Of a DNA stretch of 33,510 nucleotides, positions 25,643 through 33,510 are shown piece by piece. The stretch's first letter is position 1. Every line of letters begins with the position of its first letter. The translations under genes were made by a program, and so were the position numbers. The notes beneath the pieces are model-generated. The model did no database searches. It saw only the letters and a program-made list of their open reading frames with translations, and was not told where the DNA came from. Origin of the DNA: Tannerella sp. (GTDB taxonomy: Bacteria; Bacteroidota; Bacteroidia; Bacteroidales; Tannerellaceae); contig JAISXP010000021.1 of assembly GCA_031270465.1 (NCBI GenBank), positions 1-33,510 of the forward strand, read 5' to 3'.

Positions 25643-26419
25643 ATGTTTGTATCATTTGGAATTAAGGATATGATAGATATCCTGCTGGTAGCATTTTTTC
25701 TCTATCAGGTGTACAAGCTGATGAAGAGTTCGGGAACGCTTGCCATTTTCGGAGGCGTCGTTTCCGTCATTGTCGTATGGCTGCTTGTGTCGCAGGTGCT
25801 GGAGATGCGGCTGATGGGTACGATTTTCGACAAGTTTATCAGTGTCGGCTTCCTGGTTATAGTCATTCTCTTTCAGGATGATATACGCCGTTTTCTGGTG
25901 GCGTTGGGATCAAACCGGGGATGGAAATTCATCGTCAAACTCTTTTCGCGGAAAGACGAAAACGCGGGAGATAAAGACCGGTACATTGCGCCGGTCGTCC
26001 TGGCCTGCCTGAACATGTCGCGCAAAAAGACCGGAGCGCTGATCGTCGTTCGGAAAGAAATGGATTTGTCGGCCTACATCCACACAGGCGAAATGTTTAC
26101 TGCCGAAGTGAATGCCCGCCTTATCGAAAACATTTTCTTCAAAAACAGTCCCCTGCACGACGGCGCAATGATTATTGCCGACAACGAAATCAAAGCCGTG
26201 GGATGTATCCTGCCCGTAGCGCAAAACGCGAATATATCGAAAGATATGGGACTGCGTCATCGCGCCGGACTGGGCATGTCCAAAGAAACCGACGCGACAA
26301 TCATCATCGTCTCGGAAGAACGCGGCACCATTGCCGTCGCACAAAACGGCAAACTTATCGCCCCGCTCTCCGCCGAAGAACTTCAGCAAATCCTCTTGGA
26401 AGAAAAAAACGTCGAATAG
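25643..26419 (+). CDS. cdaA: Diadenylate cyclase CdaA (DacA type)
   Basis: CdaA makes cyclic di-AMP from two ATP at the inner face of the cytoplasmic membrane. The 258-aa protein has three predicted transmembrane segments in the first 80 residues (about 9-27, 32-52 and 62-78), a short linker, and a DisA_N catalytic domain with the two defining motifs DGA (173-175, in SPLHDGAMII) and RHR (205-207, in GLRHRAGLGM). c-di-AMP controls potassium and osmolyte balance and cell-wall homeostasis. The usual regulator gene cdaR/ybbR and glmM are not adjacent here; instead it is coupled to folP with a 2-bp gap. Confidence 0.96.
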   Translation: MFVSFGIKDMIDILLVAFFLYQVYKLMKSSGTLAIFGGVVSVIVVWLLVSQVLEMRLMGTIFDKFISVGFLVIVILFQDDIRRFLVALGSNRGWKFIVKLFSRKDENAGDKDRYIAPVVLACLNMSRKKTGALIVVRKEMDLSAYIHTGEMFTAEVNARLIENIFFKNSPLHDGAMIIADNEIKAVGCILPVAQNANISKDMGLRHRAGLGMSKETDATIIIVSEERGTIAVAQNGKLIAPLSAEELQQILLEEKNVE

Positions 26420-26493
26420 TTAAATAACACCAAAAACAGCAGATAAAACAAAAATTGTCTGCTGAAATTGCAATGTCTATGTTACAATTTTGA

Positions 26494-26501
26494 TAAATTT
26501 G
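26494..26501 (+). promoter_or_regulatory. -7 box for pta-ackA
   Basis: TAAATTTG matches TAnnTTTG and predicts a leader of about 75 nt before the pta ATG at 26584. Upstream, CAGCAGA (26437-26443) can pair with TCTGCTG (26458-26464) in the tail of the cdaA transcript, a weak terminator candidate at best. Confidence 0.45.
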
Positions 26502-26583
26502 TAGCACAATTAAGATGCGGCAGAGAGGCAATCACGGAATTGTTTCCGAAAACATCTGATTACAAATAAAATAATATATAACG

Positions 26584-27606
26584 ATGACAGATTTGATTCA
26601 AAAAATGATTGACCGGGCAAAAGCAGACAGACAACGAATCGTCCTGCCCGAAGGAACGGAAGAACGGACGCTGAAAGCTGCCGACCGTTTGATTGCGGAT
26701 AAAGCGGCAGACATTATTCTGTTGGGCGATCCGGAAGAAATAAAACAGTTAGCCTGCGGTTTCGGGCTTGCACACATACACGGCGCAACCGTTGTCGATC
26801 CGAAAAATCATGCAAGGAAACAGTCCTACGCCGACTTGCTGTACCGACTGCGCCAGGCCAAGGGGATGACGCCCGAAAAAGCCGCCGTGCTGGTAGAAGA
26901 TCCGCTGTACCTCGGCTGTCTGATGATAAAGGCAGGCGATGCCGACGGCGAAATTGCCGGCGCGCAGAATTTCACGGGCGACGTGCTCCGTCCCGCCCTG
27001 CAGATTATCAGGACAGAGCCTGGTATCAAGTGTGTATCAGGCGCATTCCTGATGTTTCTGAAAGATGCCGCGTATGGTGACAACGGCGTGCTGGTGTTTG
27101 CCGACTGTGCCGTGACGCCCAACCCTACGGCACAGGAACTTGCGCAGATAGCCGTCTCGACGGCGCAGACAGCTCGCGTATTGCTGGGTCTGGAGCCGCG
27201 CGTCGCCATGCTCAGTTTCTCCACCAAGGGAAGCGCTGCCCACGATATGGTCGACAAGGTAGTGACAGCGACAAAACTGGCCGGAGAAATGTATCCCGGT
27301 TTGCTGCTCGACGGCGAATTGCAGGCCGACGCCGCACTGGTGCCAGGCGTGGGAGCAACAAAAGCGCCGGGAAGTCCGGTGGCTGGCAGAGCCAATATAC
27401 TGATATTCCCGACGCTCGAAGCGGGAAATATCGGCTACAAATTAGTGCAGCGCCTTGGCGGAGCTGAAGCGATAGGGCCTGTCCTGCAGGGAATAGCGGC
27501 TCCCGTGAACGACCTCTCGCGCGGATGTTCGGTCAACGACATTTATCAGATGGCAGTGATTGCTTCCGTCCAGTCTATCGGACTGAAGCAGAAAAATATT
27601 TATTAA
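26584..27606 (+). CDS. pta: Phosphate acetyltransferase (short form)
   Basis: Pta converts acetyl-CoA and phosphate to acetyl phosphate and CoA. The 340-aa protein is the single-domain PTA_PTB form without the N-terminal regulatory region of the long enterobacterial enzyme. Motifs include [15 protein letters not shown] at the N-terminus, [51 protein letters not shown], and the closing [19 protein letters not shown]. ackA begins about 10 bp after its stop, forming the classic pair that makes ATP from acetyl-CoA with release of acetate. Confidence 0.97.
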   Translation: MTDLIQKMIDRAKADRQRIVLPEGTEERTLKAADRLIADKAADIILLGDPEEIKQLACGFGLAHIHGATVVDPKNHARKQSYADLLYRLRQAKGMTPEKAAVLVEDPLYLGCLMIKAGDADGEIAGAQNFTGDVLRPALQIIRTEPGIKCVSGAFLMFLKDAAYGDNGVLVFADCAVTPNPTAQELAQIAVSTAQTARVLLGLEPRVAMLSFSTKGSAAHDMVDKVVTATKLAGEMYPGLLLDGELQADAALVPGVGATKAPGSPVAGRANILIFPTLEAGNIGYKLVQRLGGAEAIGPVLQGIAAPVNDLSRGCSVNDIYQMAVIASVQSIGLKQKNIY

Positions 27607-27616
27607 AACAAAGACA

Positions 27617-28813
27617 GTGAAAATATTAGTTTTAAACTGCGGAAGCAGTTCAATCAAATACAAGCTCTTCGATATGGCATCGGGAGACGTAATGGCGCAG
27701 GGCGGAATCGAAAGGGTCGGACTGGACGGTTCGTTCCTGAAACTGACCGATGCGAACGGAGAAAAAGTGATCCTCAAAAAAGACATCCCCGGGCACGAAC
27801 AGGGAATCGGTTTTGTACTGGACGTATTGATGGATGCCCGCTACGGGTGCATCAAGTCGTTCGACGAAATAGACGCGGTGGGACATCGCGTCGTACACGG
27901 CGGCGAAAAATTTGCCTCCAGCATATTGATAACCGGCGAAGTCGTTGCAAAGGTCGAAGAATGTTCCGAACTGGCGCAACTGCATAATCCGGCCAACCTC
28001 AAGGGCATCTGCGCCATCCGTAAAATCATGCCTCTGTTGCCGCAGGTCGCCGTTTTCGACACGGCTTTCCACCAGACGATGCCGGATTATGCCTATATTT
28101 ACGGTTTGCCGTACGAACTGTATGTCAAGTACGGCGTGCGGCGCTACGGTTTCCACGGCACCAGCCACCGCTACGTGTCGCAGCGCGCCTGCGAAATCCT
28201 CGGCGTGCCGTACGAAAAGCAACGCATCATCACGGCGCACGTGGGTAACGGCGGTTCCCTCACCGCCATCAAGGATGGAAAATCCATCGATACCACGATG
28301 GGACTGACGCCGGTAGAAGGCATCCTGATGGGGACGCGCTGCGGCGACGTCGATGCCGGCGCTGTTTCGTTCATCATGAAAAAAGAAGGACTGGATGCCG
28401 ACGGACTGTCCGACCTTGTCAACAAGCGCAGCGGCGTACTGGGCATTTCGGGCGTCTCGTCGGATATGCGCGAAATAGAAAAAGCCTGCCATGAAGGCCA
28501 CGAGCGCGCCATCCTCGCCATGAAGATATATACCTATCGAATCAAGAAATACATCGGATCGTTTGCTGCGGCGCTGGGCGGAGTGGATATTCTGGTATTT
28601 ACCGGCGGAGTGGGCGAAAACCAGTGCTCGATGCGGGCGGACGTTTGCCGGGGACTGGAGTTTATGGGTATCCGCCTGGACGAAAGTAAAAACGGTGTAC
28701 GCGGACAGGAGGCGATTCTCAGCGCGCCGGACAGCAGGACAACAGTGATGGTTGTCCCTACCGACGAGGAATATATGATTGCATTCGATACGCAAACCAT
28801 TTTGAAAAAATAA
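27617..28813 (+). CDS. ackA: Acetate kinase
   Basis: AckA transfers phosphate from acetyl phosphate to ADP, giving acetate and ATP. The start is a GTG at 27617, directly giving KILVLNCGSSSIKYKLFD, the conserved N-terminal motif; no ATG fits. Further motifs are GHRVVHGGEKF, FDTAFHQTMPDYAY, RRYGFHGTSHRYV, AHVGNGGSLTAIKDG, DTTMGLTPVEGILMGTRCGD and VFTGGVGENQ. The length of 398 aa is standard. It is the second gene of the pta-ackA operon. Confidence 0.98.
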   Translation: MKILVLNCGSSSIKYKLFDMASGDVMAQGGIERVGLDGSFLKLTDANGEKVILKKDIPGHEQGIGFVLDVLMDARYGCIKSFDEIDAVGHRVVHGGEKFASSILITGEVVAKVEECSELAQLHNPANLKGICAIRKIMPLLPQVAVFDTAFHQTMPDYAYIYGLPYELYVKYGVRRYGFHGTSHRYVSQRACEILGVPYEKQRIITAHVGNGGSLTAIKDGKSIDTTMGLTPVEGILMGTRCGDVDAGAVSFIMKKEGLDADGLSDLVNKRSGVLGISGVSSDMREIEKACHEGHERAILAMKIYTYRIKKYIGSFAAALGGVDILVFTGGVGENQCSMRADVCRGLEFMGIRLDESKNGVRGQEAILSAPDSRTTVMVVPTDEEYMIAFDTQTILKK

Positions 28814-28859
28814 AGATTCGCAAAGCCGCATAGCTGTCCGGCATCCCCCGTGGCAAACG

Positions 28860-28922
28860 GTGCATCCAACGAAGCAAGCAGCGCGTCCAACGGAGTGAAT
28901 GGTGCATCCAACGAAGCAAGTT
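28860..28922. repeat. Three 21-bp degenerate tandem repeats
   Basis: Units at 28860-28880, 28881-28901 and 28902-28922 share the pattern G-GC-TCCAACG-AG-GAA/CAA. The first and third are identical over 20 bases (GGTGCATCCAACGAAGCAAG at 28859-28878 and 28901-28920). They lie between ackA and the GH92 gene, about 50 bp before the GH92 -7 box. In minus-strand reading the unit is seven codons (LDAPFTP, LDALLAS, LDAPFAT), but no credible gene contains it. Confidence 0.7.
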
Positions 28923-28969
28923 AAGAAAAGACAGGGCTGCTTCAGGTTGAAACCTTTGAATTATATCAT

Positions 28970-28977
28970 TACTTTTG
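28970..28977 (+). promoter_or_regulatory. -7 box for the GH92 gene
   Basis: TACTTTTG matches TAnnTTTG and gives a leader of about 37 nt before the ATG at 29021. A TTTG at 28955-28958 is closer than the normal -33 spacing. Confidence 0.45.
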
Positions 28978-29020
28978 TGGAAATTTCCATAGTTAAAACA
29001 ACAATCAAAAAAAGAAAGCA

Positions 29021-31378
29021 ATGAAAAAAGTAATATTGAGTTACATCCTTTGCATGGCTACGTGGCCGTACACTTTTGCCCAGCCGGAGCCGACACCGGC
29101 TGATTTGGCCGATCCGTTGATCAACACGGCGGAATGTAGGTTTGACTTTTTCGCCTCGGCAACCGTACCGTTCGGGATGGTTGCGCTCAGTCCCGACACG
29201 AAGCACGGCGATTTGTGGAAGTCGGGTTATCAGTGGGGCAACAGTCATATCCTCAATTTTTCGCACGTACACAATGCACAGACTGCCGGTATCCCTGTCA
29301 TGCCGGTCACGGGCGCCTGCAAAGGGCATCTGGGACCGGAGGCCAACAAATCGCGATTCAGTCATGCAGACGAAATCGCCAGACCCGGCTATCACAAGGT
29401 CTATCTTGAAGACAATCGCATCACGGCTGAACTGACGGCGACCTGCCGGGTAGGGATGCACCGCTATACTTTCCCCGAAGCACGGGAGGTACACCTCCTG
29501 TTTGACCTCGGCGCCGCACTCGGCCCGGTAAAGATGGACTATGCTTACGTCAGGCAGACCGGCCCGAACGAAATAGAGGGATACTCCATCCAGGCGCCGA
29601 CGTTTCGCCGGAAGAAGCCGGTCGCCGTCTATTTTGTGGCGCAGGTCAGCAGGCCATTCGAACGTTTTGCCGGATGGCAGATTCCCGAATCCGGGCAGGC
29701 AGGCGACTTCGTCGAACCCGAAAACGGTATCATCCGGGGAAAAGGCTGCGGCGCCTACCTCACCTACCGCCATCTGAAAGCCGGCGATACGTTGCTGTTG
29801 AAAGTCGCCCTTTCCTACGTCAGCATCCCGAACGCACGACGGAACCTCTCGGCCGAACTGCCGCACTGGGAGTTTGACCGGGTGGCCGACGACGCACGCG
29901 ACGCATGGAACGACTACCTGGGGCGCTTCCGCATCGAAGGAGGCACGCACGAACAGCAGGTCAAATTCTACACCGACCTGATGCACACGGCTATCGGGAA
30001 ACGCATCGCGCACGATACAGACGGTTCATACACGGATTGTACCGGCCTGCTCCCGGTTGTCAGGCAGTTGCCCATGTCCGGCGACAAACCTGCATACGCT
30101 TTCCTGGAAGGGGACGGGCTGTGGGGCAGCCAGTGGAACCTGAACATCCTCTGGTCGCTCGTCTATCCTGAATACGGGAATTGGATGGCGGAAACGTTCC
30201 TTGAATACTACCGCAACGCCGGCATGATGGCGCGCTGTTCGTGGGGAGGCAACTATTCGTACGTCATGGTGGGAGACCATTCCACGCCCCTGCTGGCCGC
30301 GCTTATCGCCACCGGCAGGGCGCGCTTCGACCGGGAACTGGCCTATACCGCAGCACGTAAGAATGCTTTCCCCGGAGGTATCCGCGACCGCGCGGGTTAC
30401 GAAGCGGGGGAAAATCCCTCCGGTGGCGGGATAGACTGGTACATTGAATACGGCTACGTGCCGGTAGAAATCAAGGATCGTGGCGACGGCTTTCACCGGG
30501 GCGGCACGGCCATGACGCTGGAGTATGCTTACCAGGACTGGTGTATTGCCCAAATGGCCAAACAACTGGGTAAGACAGACGATGCAGCCCTTTTCGCCGC
30601 ACGTGCGGAAAACTGGCGGAACGTGTTCGACCCCGTTAGCGGATGGATGCGTCCGCGCCTGAAAGCGGGCGGATGGCTGGAGCCTTTTTCGCCTGTCGCC
30701 GAGGGGAACGACTTCAATACCGTGGGATTTATCGAAGGTAATTCCGCCACCTATAGTTTTTATGTACCCCAGAATATCCCCGGGCTGATAGAAGCGATGG
30801 GCGGCAGCAGGAAGTTTGCCGAAAAACTGAACGCCGGCTTTGAAAAGGCAAAACCTTTTCGCTTCGTCACGCCCCACGGCGAGCACGGCAAGGGATGGGT
30901 GGACTACGAGAACCAGCCTTCGTGCGAGATGGCTCACCTTTTCAGCCACGCCGGGATGCCCTGGCTGACGCAGTATTGGGTGCGACAGGTAAAGGACATC
31001 GCCTTCGGTGCCACAGACCCGTACGGTGGATACAACGGCGACGAAGACCAGGGTCAGATGGGAGCGTTGGGCGTGCTGATGGCAGCCGGCCTGTTCAACT
31101 TGCAGGGATGCGCCGCCGAAGAACCGATGCTGGAAATCACCAGTCCCGTTTTCGACCGGATGACGATCTCTTTTCCGGCGCCCGGAGATGCAACACGGCA
31201 AAACGTATTTGAGATCACCGTCAAAAGGCAGCGCCCCACGGACATCTACATCCGGCAGGTCCGGCTCAACGGCCGGCCACATCACGACTTCCGCTTTCCA
31301 GCCGCCGTATTTCTGGAAGGCGGGACGCTCGAAATCGAACTGGGAGCAACGCCTAATAAAAAATGGGGAAGGAAATGA
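29021..31378 (+). CDS. GH92-family glycoside hydrolase (putative alpha-mannosidase), divergent
   Basis: The 785-aa product has a signal peptide (MKKVILSYILCMATWPYTFA, then QPEP), so it acts in the periplasm or at the surface. It follows the GH92 layout. The N-terminal beta-sandwich opens ADPLINT and continues with TVPFGMVALSPDTKHGD, SGYQWGNSHILNFSHVHNAQ. The (alpha/alpha)6 domain has LWGSQWNLNILW, SWGGNYSYVMVGDH, GNSATYSFYVPQN and, near the catalytic base, YNGDEDQGQMGA (about 671-682). Family members remove alpha-mannose from N-glycans or yeast mannan in a calcium-dependent inverting reaction. Several positions differ from the common GH92 consensus as I recall it, notably VPQN where VPHD is usual, so specificity may differ. 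It is transcribed alone. Confidence 0.88.
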   Translation: MKKVILSYILCMATWPYTFAQPEPTPADLADPLINTAECRFDFFASATVPFGMVALSPDTKHGDLWKSGYQWGNSHILNFSHVHNAQTAGIPVMPVTGACKGHLGPEANKSRFSHADEIARPGYHKVYLEDNRITAELTATCRVGMHRYTFPEAREVHLLFDLGAALGPVKMDYAYVRQTGPNEIEGYSIQAPTFRRKKPVAVYFVAQVSRPFERFAGWQIPESGQAGDFVEPENGIIRGKGCGAYLTYRHLKAGDTLLLKVALSYVSIPNARRNLSAELPHWEFDRVADDARDAWNDYLGRFRIEGGTHEQQVKFYTDLMHTAIGKRIAHDTDGSYTDCTGLLPVVRQLPMSGDKPAYAFLEGDGLWGSQWNLNILWSLVYPEYGNWMAETFLEYYRNAGMMARCSWGGNYSYVMVGDHSTPLLAALIATGRARFDRELAYTAARKNAFPGGIRDRAGYEAGENPSGGGIDWYIEYGYVPVEIKDRGDGFHRGGTAMTLEYAYQDWCIAQMAKQLGKTDDAALFAARAENWRNVFDPVSGWMRPRLKAGGWLEPFSPVAEGNDFNTVGFIEGNSATYSFYVPQNIPGLIEAMGGSRKFAEKLNAGFEKAKPFRFVTPHGEHGKGWVDYENQPSCEMAHLFSHAGMPWLTQYWVRQVKDIAFGATDPYGGYNGDEDQGQMGALGVLMAAGLFNLQGCAAEEPMLEITSPVFDRMTISFPAPGDATRQNVFEITVKRQRPTDIYIRQVRLNGRPHHDFRFPAAVFLEGGTLEIELGATPNKKWGRK

Positions 31379-31384
31379 CGTGCG

Positions 31385-31638
31385 TTAATGCTTCAGCTCA
31401 ACCCTGAAATCGTTTATCCTCGTCTCGTTTCTGTCGGCGTCCCGGATGACGAATAGGAGTCGCTTTCGTTCACTTCGCGGATGATCGCCCGGTCAAGTAT
31501 GCTGGGCAGATTGGCGTCGTCGGGCATTGTGATTACGTCTCCGGACTGCACCGCATGTTTGAGTTCGTCAACCGTTCCGGCGAAACAGGCAATTTCTTCA
31601 CCGGACAGTGCGGGTGAAATACGTTCTTTCCCGTTGAA
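31385..31638 (-). pseudogene. Frameshifted C-terminal relic of an unrecognised protein
   Basis: On the minus strand a frame open from 31638 encodes FNGKERISPALSGEEIACFA and, after a short interval, LKHAVQSGDVITMPDDANLP and SILDRAIIREVNE. It then runs into a poor stretch ending at an early stop. At about 31462 a shift into another frame continues with natural-looking sequence, KRLLFVIRDADRNETRINDF followed by RVELKH and a stop at 31385. The two halves together look like the end of one gene broken by a single-base indel. There is no start codon, and a TGA precedes the open part. I do not recognise the family. Confidence 0.5.
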
Positions 31639-31651
31639 TCATTGTCGTCCG

Positions 31652-32206
31652 TTAGAAAACGAACCCAAAGCCTGCCGATAAGGAATGTCGTGTTGTAGAG
31701 GCATTTTTTTTCCTCCCGTCATTATATTCAATGCGAATATTTCGCATCTGCCTCAAACTATACCCCAAATTAAAGGAGAGGCCAAAATGTTTTTTAAACA
31801 TGAGTTTATATCCCGCTCCCAATTCTTCATGCAATCCCGGATAGGAAATTTTCGTATTCAGCGAATAACCCAAATCATTGTAAAAGAACAGTTTCTTGTG
31901 CCTAAAAGGAGTCACATGTACGGAAGCATATATGGGAAAGGTTGTATAATGAGGATTTTCCAGCACATCCGTACCGAATCCTGCTCCAACAGCAATTAAC
32001 TTGTCGATAGAATACATTCCTTTAATCAAAAGAGCATTCCCATACAAATCCTGTTTTGTTTTCCAAATAACGTTCTTTTCCAATAATCCCAATGAATGTT
32101 TGTATGTAAAATAAATGTTAAATTTAGATGCTTCCTGTGCAAAAACACTCTTTGCAAACAGGCATAACAATGCGATAATCCAGTATTTTTTCATTTTTGT
32201 CGTCAT
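31652..32206 (-). CDS. Small outer-membrane beta-barrel-like protein
   Basis: The 184-aa product has a signal peptide; the start may be the ATG at 32206 or the one four codons later at 32194, the latter giving a cleaner signal MKKYWIIALLCLFAKSVFAQ. The mature part has alternating hydrophobic strands with Gly and Tyr/Phe (FNIYFTYKHSLGLL, AVGAGFGTDV, FPIYASVHVTPF, LSFNLGYSLRQM) and ends in FGFVF, all typical of a small 8-strand outer-membrane barrel. No family was recognised. Base composition is clearly more AT-rich than in the genes to the left, in keeping with the accessory character of this segment. Confidence 0.7.
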   Translation of the reverse strand: MTTKMKKYWIIALLCLFAKSVFAQEASKFNIYFTYKHSLGLLEKNVIWKTKQDLYGNALLIKGMYSIDKLIAVGAGFGTDVLENPHYTTFPIYASVHVTPFRHKKLFFYNDLGYSLNTKISYPGLHEELGAGYKLMFKKHFGLSFNLGYSLRQMRNIRIEYNDGRKKNASTTRHSLSAGFGFVF

Positions 32207-32519
32207 ATTTAATTAGTAATTAATATTTTATGGGGACTTCTAAAAACTATTTTGTCTATATTTGATTTTTATAGGGAGTCGAAAATCCCCATTAAAACTC
32301 CGAATAAAAATCGTGGCAAAGATAGTGCAAAAAATAATACCATGGACATTTTTCGCTGAAAAAAATCTACCTGTCTGTATATTAGCGATATGGCTTTCAC
32401 GAAATTTTTCAGGAAATTCTTAAAAACTTGTTCTTTTTAGTGAAAGAAGAATAATGCTTAGCACATCAAAACAGGCGAATGCTAAAAACAGAATAGAAAG
32501 TATACTAAAATTTTGCAGA
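32207..32519. other. AT-rich upstream region with inverted repeat and promoter boxes
   Basis: No gene is seen. On the minus strand TATCTTTG at 32324-32317 is a candidate -7 box for the small barrel gene, with a leader of about 100 nt. An imperfect inverted repeat (32226-32240 against 32281-32297, core TGGGGA/TCCCCA) flanks 40 bp that carry a plus-strand TATATTTG at 32257-32264. It would form a hairpin in the leader RNA. Confidence 0.45.
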
Positions 32520-33224
32520 TTAAATAAATATTATTAATTTTACGGCGTAAAACGATAAGAAATAGTTGTAAGATATAATGATTTGCAGTTCGGGTTCTCC
32601 GTCCCTGTTTTCGATTTTCGAGTCGGACAGATAGCCATGCTGACCGTTTACCGCATAGACAGGACGCAGCACCTCGCCCTGTCCGCAACGAAGATGAGCA
32701 AACAGACGAATAAACCGGTTCATGATTTCGATTCTCTCGTCGGTATGGGAGTTGCCGCGCTTGTTTAACATTGTTATCAGCAGGGGGAAAGCAACACCGT
32801 CGTGTATCACGGCGATCGTCAGTACATTGATATTGGTTTCGCCGAACTTCCGGTTTGTTCTGTCCATAGCCGGGCGATAATTGTCCCGATGTAGTAAGAG
32901 ACTGAAAATCAGATGAGCAATGATGTCGCCTGCAAGATTACAGGCAGCCATAAAGCGTTGCATGCGGCGCAGTGATGAATCCGATTGTGTAGCGCTTTCA
33001 AAGGCGCCTGCCAACTTTTGAAAACTTACGGTTTGAACTTTACAGAGTGCACAAATAAACAAGCCGAGAAACTTAATTCGGGCTTTGTTCATCTTTCCGT
33101 CGAAATTTTTGTTGAGAACTGAAATTAATTTTGTACCTTTGTCCCTGTCCTTTATAATTTTCTTTGCCTTTATAACCGCTTGAATATTAGTTGTAAAGGT
33201 ACGAAAAATCAAGGACTTTCCCAA
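32520..33224 (-). pseudogene. Degraded IS4-type transposase relic
   Basis: The 234-codon frame matches the N-terminal half of Bacteroidota IS4-family transposases from about residue 38 (NKNFDGKMNKARIKFLGLFI, LCKVQTVSFQKLAGAFES, SLRRMQRFMA, AMDRTNRKFGETNINVLTIA). The first DDE aspartate (Asp121) is present, but the usual DRTNWKFG reads DRTNRKFG. After MNRFIRLF (about residue 175) the sequence jumps to EVLRPVYAVNGQ and SKIENRDGEPELQIIISYN, which belong well downstream in full-length proteins. The intervening second-Asp region is deleted in frame. After IISYN the frame enters unrelated AT-rich sequence, so the C-terminal third with the DDE glutamate is also lost. It cannot be an active transposase. 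No intact terminal inverted repeats were identified. Confidence 0.85.
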
Positions 33225-33322
33225 GAAATATATGTTATAAATAATTAAATGCCAAATGGTTACAGCGACAAAATATGATTTTTGTCATGTACTAAAATGT
33301 AGAATAGACAAATAACAAGGAA

Positions 33323-33510
33323 ATGAAAAAACGCCTGCGTAAAAAATTACATAAAGGAGAATTCCAACAATACGGAATATCGCTCATGGTGCCTGTGAAC
33401 GTTGAAAATATTGAACCCACGTTGAATTCGATTACGGATATTGCTAACCAATACAAAATTTTGTTTTGTGGTGGCGGATTAGGACAATTTATTCTTCCAT
33501 CCGAAGAATA
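33323..33510 (+). CDS. YggL-like (DUF469) ribosome-associated protein, 3' partial
   Basis: The first 62 codons of a gene that runs off the window. The N-terminus MKKRLRKKLHKGEFQQYG corresponds to RLRKKMHIDEFQELGF of E. coli YggL, and the spacing to the conserved segment LFCGGGLGQFI also fits the family, which is about 110 aa long. YggL binds the 50S ribosomal subunit; the role of the Bacteroidota members is not established. AGG at 33318-33320 lies just before the start and could act in ribosome binding. Adjacent context is the transposase relic on the other strand. Confidence 0.8.
   Translation, partial: MKKRLRKKLHKGEFQQYGISLMVPVNVENIEPTLNSITDIANQYKILFCGGGLGQFILPSEE

Overview
The window reads as a piece of a Bacteroidales (Bacteroidota) chromosome. 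Evidence for this is a SusC/SusD-type outer-membrane nutrient uptake pair, a giant secreted protein with a type IX secretion (T9SS)-like C-terminus, DUF4783 next to nadC, a GH92 family glycosidase, and TAnnTTTG-type -7 promoter boxes in front of most transcription units. The genus cannot be fixed from this sequence. No tRNA, rRNA, CRISPR array or replication origin was seen.

Layout. (1) 1-4575: a SusC-like TonB-linked porin (5' end outside the window) and its SusD-like lipoprotein. (2) 4576-4847: a long perfect hairpin, probably a shared terminator for converging transcripts. (3) 4848-9620, minus strand: a 999-aa TPR protein followed 3 bp later by an outer-membrane beta-barrel protein, a two-gene unit of unknown job. 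(4) 10016-12962, plus strand: MalY/PatB-type aminotransferase, SlyD-like FKBP with a Cys-rich tail, and chorismate synthase. (5) 13038-14953, minus strand: rlmH followed by an S41 protease lipoprotein. (6) 15121-16343, plus strand: DUF4783 protein and nadC, overlapping by 4 bp. (7) 16344-16901: no intact gene; a relic of a leucine-rich-repeat protein, a cluster of 23-bp degenerate repeats inside an inverted repeat, and a strong terminator. (8) 16902-22751, minus strand: a 1949-aa multi-domain Ig-like secreted protein with an unusually long AT-rich upstream region. (9) 23407-26419: murF (minus) divergent from folP-cdaA (plus), joining peptidoglycan, folate and c-di-AMP functions. (10) 26584-28813: pta-ackA, the acetate/ATP pathway. 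(11) 28814-31378: a short tandem repeat, then a divergent GH92 enzyme. (12) 31379-33322: a decayed, AT-rich accessory segment with a frameshifted gene relic, a small outer-membrane protein and an IS4-type transposase relic with an internal deletion. (13) 33323-33510: the start of a YggL-like gene running off the window.

How it fits together: most of the window is housekeeping metabolism (aroC, nadC, murF, folP, cdaA, pta-ackA, rlmH) interleaved with cell-surface functions (SusCD, TPR/barrel pair, S41 lipoprotein, giant Ig protein, GH92). No canonical defence or mobile system is present. The least explained items are the TPR/beta-barrel pair, the repeat cluster at 16613-16727, the giant T9SS-type protein, and the degraded tail region with a possible leader hairpin or invertible segment near 32226-32297.
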